This document shows, piece by piece, positions 59,440-64,000 of a DNA stretch of 64,000 bases. The translations under genes were made by a program, and so were the position numbers. The stretch comes from Dicaeum eximium (Eukaryota > Chordata > Aves > Passeriformes > Dicaeidae): the NCBI GenBank assembly GCA_013396995.1, contig VWZP01002415.1, positions 1,403,069 to 1,467,068 of the forward strand, given 5' to 3'. The first letter of the stretch is position 1; each line of letters starts with the position of its first letter. Under the pieces are notes generated by a model. It was not told the origin of the DNA, searched no databases, and saw nothing but the letters and a program-made list of their open reading frames with translations.

Positions 59440-59610
59440 TTACCAGTCTGTCCAGGATGCTTTCAGCATCCCAGGCAACCTGACCTTGTTCATCTGTAAT
59501 GAAATTAGCAGGCCCAGGCGGGAGATAGCTGCTGAACAGTTCAGTGGGATGGATTTACTTATCACAATTTTAGAGCTACTCTGTCAGATCAATGCATTTC
59601 CAGGTGCAAC
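59440..59610. promoter_or_regulatory. Candidate conserved noncoding element
   Basis: Complex sequence with no simple runs: CAGGATGCTTTCAGCATCCC (a perfect inverted pair GGATGCT/AGCATCC around TTC), TCTGTAATGAAATTAGCAG (homeodomain-like) and CCCAGGCGGGAGATAGCTGC. A 94-codon plus frame (59351-59635) covers it without a recognisable domain, so regulatory DNA is the better reading; a hidden exon cannot be excluded. Confidence 0.38.
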
Positions 59611-61454
59611 CTCAGTAGAGCAAGAGGGCTTATAGTTACAACCTTTCTACCACCTCTTTGGTCAAAGTGCTCTCTCAAATATTGTATGCAGTTATACTGT
59701 ATGCATCTCTTTAGAAGGCATAAATTGTTGCTGTCCTTACTGGATTTATTGAAAGAAAAATGGTAACTACCCCTATGACAAGTAAAACTGGAAATAATTT
59801 AGAGCTGATTTTGGTTCAAAGCTAAGCATTGTTCCAGTCTCCTCAGTTTCTTCCTTCTTTCTGAATGTATCACTGTACCTGGCATAAATTACTAAAAGAA
59901 GAACATGATGGCTGTGATGTTTTACTGTCTCTTCAATAGTTACAATTCCCAGAGGAAGGAAAATGTCACATGAAAGGAGGTTTGCAATATAATCCTATGT
60001 ACACTGTGAACCTGACATGTTTTGTTATAAGAGTTGATAATCTTGCTTTGGCACATGACCCACACAAACTTCAAAGCTGGAAGGGCTGATTGTTGGAAAA
60101 GCTTTTGCCATAGATCCAAAGGGCCAAACAGCCGTAGGTACCTGCTGCTGCTGTGAGCTGCACACCTGCAGAGGGCTACAGCAAAGTTCAGGTGAAACAC
60201 CAACAGCCAAGATAAATTAATCAAAGCCTTAGCACTTGAACTTTAAGAAAATTCATCATGGAATAGTCAAAAGCTGAAATATCGACTTAGAAGACTAATT
60301 GTTGCACAGACTTTGTGTGCCTAATATCTGCAGATTCAAAGGTACCCATGAGAGAGCTCACTGGCCTGCAAAAGCATGTGGTGGGAAAGGGAAGGGTCAC
60401 TGTGCTCTGTAATGTTCCTTCCCATACACTCCTTAAACCAGAGCTTAGATTTGAGGAGAGATAAGCTAAGGGGAGTTAACACCTGGGGGATCTCCTTGTG
60501 TCAGTCAGGGAAGTTGAGAGCAAACAAAGAAGTCCCTTTGGGAGTCTGGTTGCCTATTACAAAGGCAACCTCACTACCTTTCAGTGATGGTGATAACAAG
60601 CAGAGGTCAACCTCTCTCTGAAAAGTGTCTGCCAAAGGAAAAATCTCTCTTCCGGAAAAAAAAAATATAGAAGCTTCAGAAATCTTTAGGGCAAAAGGGA
60701 ACCAGCCCTTGATATTTAAGTTGCTGCTGTTTGTTAGCTCTCTGTTTTGGTTATTGTGAATAATGAGCTAAAAGACAGAGATTAAAGTTTGTCAATGTAA
60801 TTATTCTTTTTTCAAAATCCATCTCAAACAACAGAGATTTTTTATGAGAAACTTGGCTTTGTTTTGTGGTTGGGGTTTTTTTAACACCATACCTCTGGTG
60901 TTTTTTAATGGTAGAACTGGAGTTCAAGTACTCTCTATCTGAGGTTATTGGAGATGACCTAGATTTTTTCCAGGTCACACAAATAGGAACTATTACCAGT
61001 GAATTCCTTCCTTTCTTTAAGCTGCTTCTTTATTTTGACAATGCTCTATTATTTACTGAAGAAAATCAAACTTCTGTGAGTCCCCAGACAGGAAACACAT
61101 CAGGAACAATGACTCCCAGTGCAGCGGGGAAAGTTGCTGTGCACTGCTGAGACCTCAGTTACCCATTTGGACCTGGAGCAGCCCTGACTGCTTGTGTGTG
61201 GAAGCTTTGCCCTAAGCAGCATTCATGGAATGGCCTCCATCTTTTCTGACATCAGGAAAAATCTGACAATAGCAGTTTCAGAAGCACCTAAATAAATTCC
61301 AGTGCAGATTCTGAGCAGTGTCTGAGGACAAAGCTAAAGGATCAGAATCAGGGTTGGGATTATTTGTATATTATTTGATTGAATACAGAGTAAGTGTACT
61401 TCCCACCCAACAGTAGAATACTTAGGTACAGCTTATTGAACAGCTTGTCACTCT
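59611..61454. other. No identifiable gene
   Basis: AT-rich with GC-richer patches (60080-60190 and 60370-60560). Frames of 75 to 94 codons have no recognisable domain. No known repeat is recognised before the CR1 copy. Confidence 0.5.
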
Positions 61455-62660
61455 TATCTCAGGACAACAAGAAGAAGATTCAGGGAACTACAGGCTGCTT
61501 ACCTCAATCCTGGGTGAGGTGAAACAGCAGCTACTCCTGGAAAGTGTTTCTAGGCACATGAAGGACAAGAAGGTAATTGGAAGTAGTTAGCATAGATTTA
61601 CAACTAATTACTGGCTTGGTGCAGGAGGAAAGAATAAATTATATTATCTGTTTTGACTTCAGCAAGGCTTTTGACACTGTCTCTCAAAACATCCTTATGG
61701 ACAAACTGACGAAGCATGATCCAGAAAAGCTGACAGTGAGATGGAAAGAAAGCTGGCTGAACATCTGAGGCTTGTGATCAGCACCTCAAAGCCTAAATAG
61801 GGTTCAACCACTTAAACCACATGTATTCCAAGTGTTGATACTGGGCCATTAGTAGCCAATACCTCATTAATGGTGTGTATAATGGGGATAGAGTGAAACC
61901 TCTATGAGTTTTTAGGTAATATAAAACGGGGAGAATGGTTGATACACCAGATGGCTGCACACGATTCAGAAGGACCTGGACAGGCTTGAGAAGTGGGCTG
62001 ACAAGCTCCCATAAGTTCAACAAAGGAAAATGCAATGACTGGGAGAGGGGTTATGCCATCTCAAAGGCCACTTTGCAATAAAAGACTTGGAAGTCCTGGT
62101 GGGCAACAGGCTGACCATGACACAGCAATGTGCAGTTGCAGCAAAGCAAGCCAATAACCTATAGATTGCAAAGTATAGTCAGCAGGCTCAGGGCAGGGAT
62201 CCTTCCCATCTACTGAGTCCTAATAAGACACATCAGGAGCACTGTGTCCATGTCTGGGCTTCCCAGTACAAGGGAGACAAGGACATACCAGAGCATATCC
62301 AGAGATGGGCCAAAGAAGAGTTGAAGGAATGGGAGCATTTGTTGAGACAGAGAGATGGACTTGTTCAGCATGGAGAAGTCTCAGGGGTCCAATCAAAATG
62401 TACAAATATCTGATGGGATGACATAAGAAGGCAAGCCACACTCTCAGTGTTATCCAGTGACAGAACAAGAGTCAGTGGGCACAGGCTGAAAGACAGGAAA
62501 TTCCATTTAAACAAAAATACATGAAGATTTTGAGGGTAATCGAGCACAGAAACCAGTTGCCCAGAGGGTGCACATCCTTTATCCTAGGAAACATTAAAAA
62601 TCTGACAGAATACAACTCTTGGCAACCAGAGATGCAGAGATCTCTTCCCATCTCAGCCAA
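61455..62660 (+). mobile_element. CR1 LINE, 1.2-kb 3' part with decayed reverse transcriptase
   Basis: The longest CR1 copy in the window. It begins in the reverse-transcriptase region (GGGAACTACAGGCTGCTTAC). At 61640-61710 it translates to CFDFSKAFDTVSQNILMDKL, the conserved FSKAFDTV motif, and then runs through GACCTGGACAGGCTTGAGAA, TCTGGGCTTCCCAGTACAAG and ACCAGTTGCCCAGAGGG to a decayed 3' end near GATCTCTTCCCATCTCAGCC. Several frameshifts and stops break the frame, and the catalytic FADD region is not intact. No terminal ATTCTATG repeats are preserved. The 63-codon frame at 61577-61768 is the surviving open part. Confidence 0.92.
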
Positions 62661-63311
62661 TTTGTTAATTTCTTAAGATGCTAAGTAAATGTAAATGGTG
62701 AAACTTACATGGCTGCCTTTTGAGTGATATTGTCAGTGCAGTATCAGTTACAGTGTTTATTTTATTCCTGTTGCAGTCTGGAACATCTCTGCATAGGTAC
62801 CAAAAATAATGGGAGGTATTGAACACTTTTGCCTGTGTAAAAACACAACCTTCTCCACTGATATCTTAGGTTTCCCAAGAATCTTTTTCTGTGATGTACA
62901 GATGCATCTTGTATAACCTTCTGTCTGCCCTCCCATGGATGGTGGATGCTTCTTGTAATAGTTACCCTTTGTACACACATGGGCAACTTGTGTCTATGGA
63001 AGCATCCATTGTGTCTAAGTGGTTTGAATACAGAATGTGCTTCAAGAAGCAAGGGTATAGAAGGGAAGAGAAATCAGTGCATTTTCTATTCAGCGATAAA
63101 GCAAAGCTGTGTCACCTGTACAGCAAAATAAACTTTTCAACAACCTTTTCAGCAGTTATTAGCATCTGAAATAGGAAGGAGCAAAGCTCCAACGCACTGC
63201 AAGTGAAAGTATCTCCCAGAAATGTACTTGAGCGAGAGAGAAAAAAAAAAAAAGAAGAAGGAAACCAGTATCTTGAACTTATATATATCAAAGATCAGTA
63301 TTTAACACAAA
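62661..63311. other. No gene seen
   Basis: AT-rich sequence. An A-run lies at 63239-63252. Overlapping frames on both strands at 62757-63169 lack recognisable domains. Confidence 0.5.
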
Positions 63312-63335
63312 GGGAGTGGGGGGAAGGGGAGGGGG
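63312..63335 (+). other. G-quadruplex-forming motif
   Basis: Four G-runs (3, 6, 4 and 5 G) are separated by loops of 3, 2 and 1 bases (GGGAGTGGGGGGAAGGGGAG...). This meets the usual G3+N1-7 rule with very short loops, so a stable quadruplex is expected in vitro. It stands out in AT-rich surroundings and lies just before a candidate conserved element. Confidence 0.8.
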
Positions 63336-63439
63336 CGAGGAGCTAATACAACATACTTTGAAAATTAAGCCAAAAATTTTAGAGGCATAGCTCCTGGAAG
63401 TTCATACCCATTTGAAGACATCAGAGAAAATTATCTCCA

Positions 63440-63900
63440 AAAGTGCAGTGGGGCTAGTTACCGGTTATTGCTGAAATGAAATTATTCTTAAGCAGCACTA
63501 AGAGCTTCAGTTAAAAATCTCATTGTGTTTGAATGGATAACTAAAGCTTCAGAGAAATTGGGTTTGAGTAAATGGTCAGGTTCCCAGCTGTGTTCACTGG
63601 CTGATCACCAGCATCGGAAAGAAGAGAGAGATTACCATTTGTGCATTTCAGTAAATTGCATAATGTCAAGTTGTCCCGATCTTATCCCAAAAGAAAGATG
63701 TCAAAGGGAGCTGGAGTGGGGTTTTTATCATGGCATCTAGTTTAAGAAGTAAAGATATGATTCATTCTGAACAGAAAGGTTGAGGAAAAGTGATGCATAA
63801 TGCATTTAATATGGAGGTTGCTAGCCCACTGAGGTGACGTTGGCCATATACATTAATAAAATTCTGCATGCACCTTGCCCAGTTGTGTGGAGCGAAATTT
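63440..63900. promoter_or_regulatory. Candidate conserved noncoding element with POU-dimer-like motif
   Basis: Non-repetitive sequence with TTACCGGTTATTGCTG, GTAAATTGCATAATGTC, TTGTCCCGATCTTATCCC (GATA-like in reverse) and ATGCATAATGCAT at 63793-63805, which resembles palindromic Oct/POU dimer sites (ATGCATATGCAT with one extra base). GAGGTGACGTTGGCC adds a CRE-like TGACGT. No exon structure is evident. It may continue past the window edge. Confidence 0.38.
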
Positions 63901-64000
63901 CCTCCAGAAATATTATCAGATATGATTGCAAGCTGCAAGGTAAACTTCTGTAAAGGCTTCAGTCTGCAAAGAGAAAAGGCTTTACATTCCCCAGCATGCA

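Noticed and set aside
61577..61768. Frame with a clear reverse-transcriptase motif (FSKAFDTV)
   Set aside because: It is a remnant of the CR1 element at 61455-62660, not an independent gene.
1..64000. CRISPR arrays, operons, tRNA, rRNA or U6-type genes
   Set aside because: No regularly spaced repeats with unique spacers; no cloverleaf or known small RNA sequence recognised. The sequence is vertebrate. A tRNAscan or Rfam run would settle small RNAs.

Overview
This window looks like AT-rich vertebrate nuclear DNA from a bird. The main evidence is CR1 LINE fragments with typical avian 3' ends (stretches of the CATAGAATGG or ATTCTGCAATTCT kind next to a conserved tail around CCTTCCAACC) and two copies of a long-terminal-repeat-like element of a type I associate with bird genomes. 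A neoavian or passerine source is my guess; no decisive species marker is visible. There are no bacterial-style operons, ribosome binding sites or dense coding. I found no protein-coding exon that I can identify. The longest open frames (about 100 to 148 codons) are the length expected by chance in 64 kb read in six frames, and they lie in low-complexity, repeat or unremarkable sequence.

Layout from left to right: 1-10100 is mostly unique sequence with an old MIR fragment (about 2475), an LTR-like element (3310-3860) and a palindromic amniote repeat (about 6375). A CR1 3' end lies at 10102-10385 (minus). 10386-19514 is nearly featureless apart from an ancient CR1-like tail (about 16764), a 28-bp-period tandem duplication (13852) and short perfect palindromes. 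A second, internally deleted copy of the LTR-like element is at 19515-19865. 21205-22830 is the most gene-like stretch: an old duplicated block, a CpG-enriched segment with TATA-like boxes, and an exon-like segment ending in a perfect splice donor. 26862-26930 is a MITE-like palindrome. 27700-27960 is CpG-enriched and carries a full match to the CTCF consensus.

29590-63900 alternates between candidate conserved noncoding elements (29590, 33290, 38060, 43330, 56440, 57640, 59440, 63440) and repeats: MIR fragments, CR1 copies at 36666, 38940, 55090 (minus) and 61455, and microsatellites at 45160 and 58290-58488.

The most economical reading is a gene-poor intergenic or large-intron regulatory landscape: islands of probable enhancers in neutral DNA littered with old CR1, MIR and LTR remnants. 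The target gene cannot be named from this sequence. The conserved-element calls rest on sequence character (homeodomain, POU or ONECUT-like motifs, CpGs kept in an AT-rich background) and need a cross-species alignment to be confirmed. I saw no clear new biological system. The best leads are the promoter-like 22.1-22.8 kb segment, the CTCF site, the diverged 300-bp-offset duplication at 21.2/21.5 kb, and an approximately 40-bp unnamed repeat shared between 42.4 and 55.0 kb.
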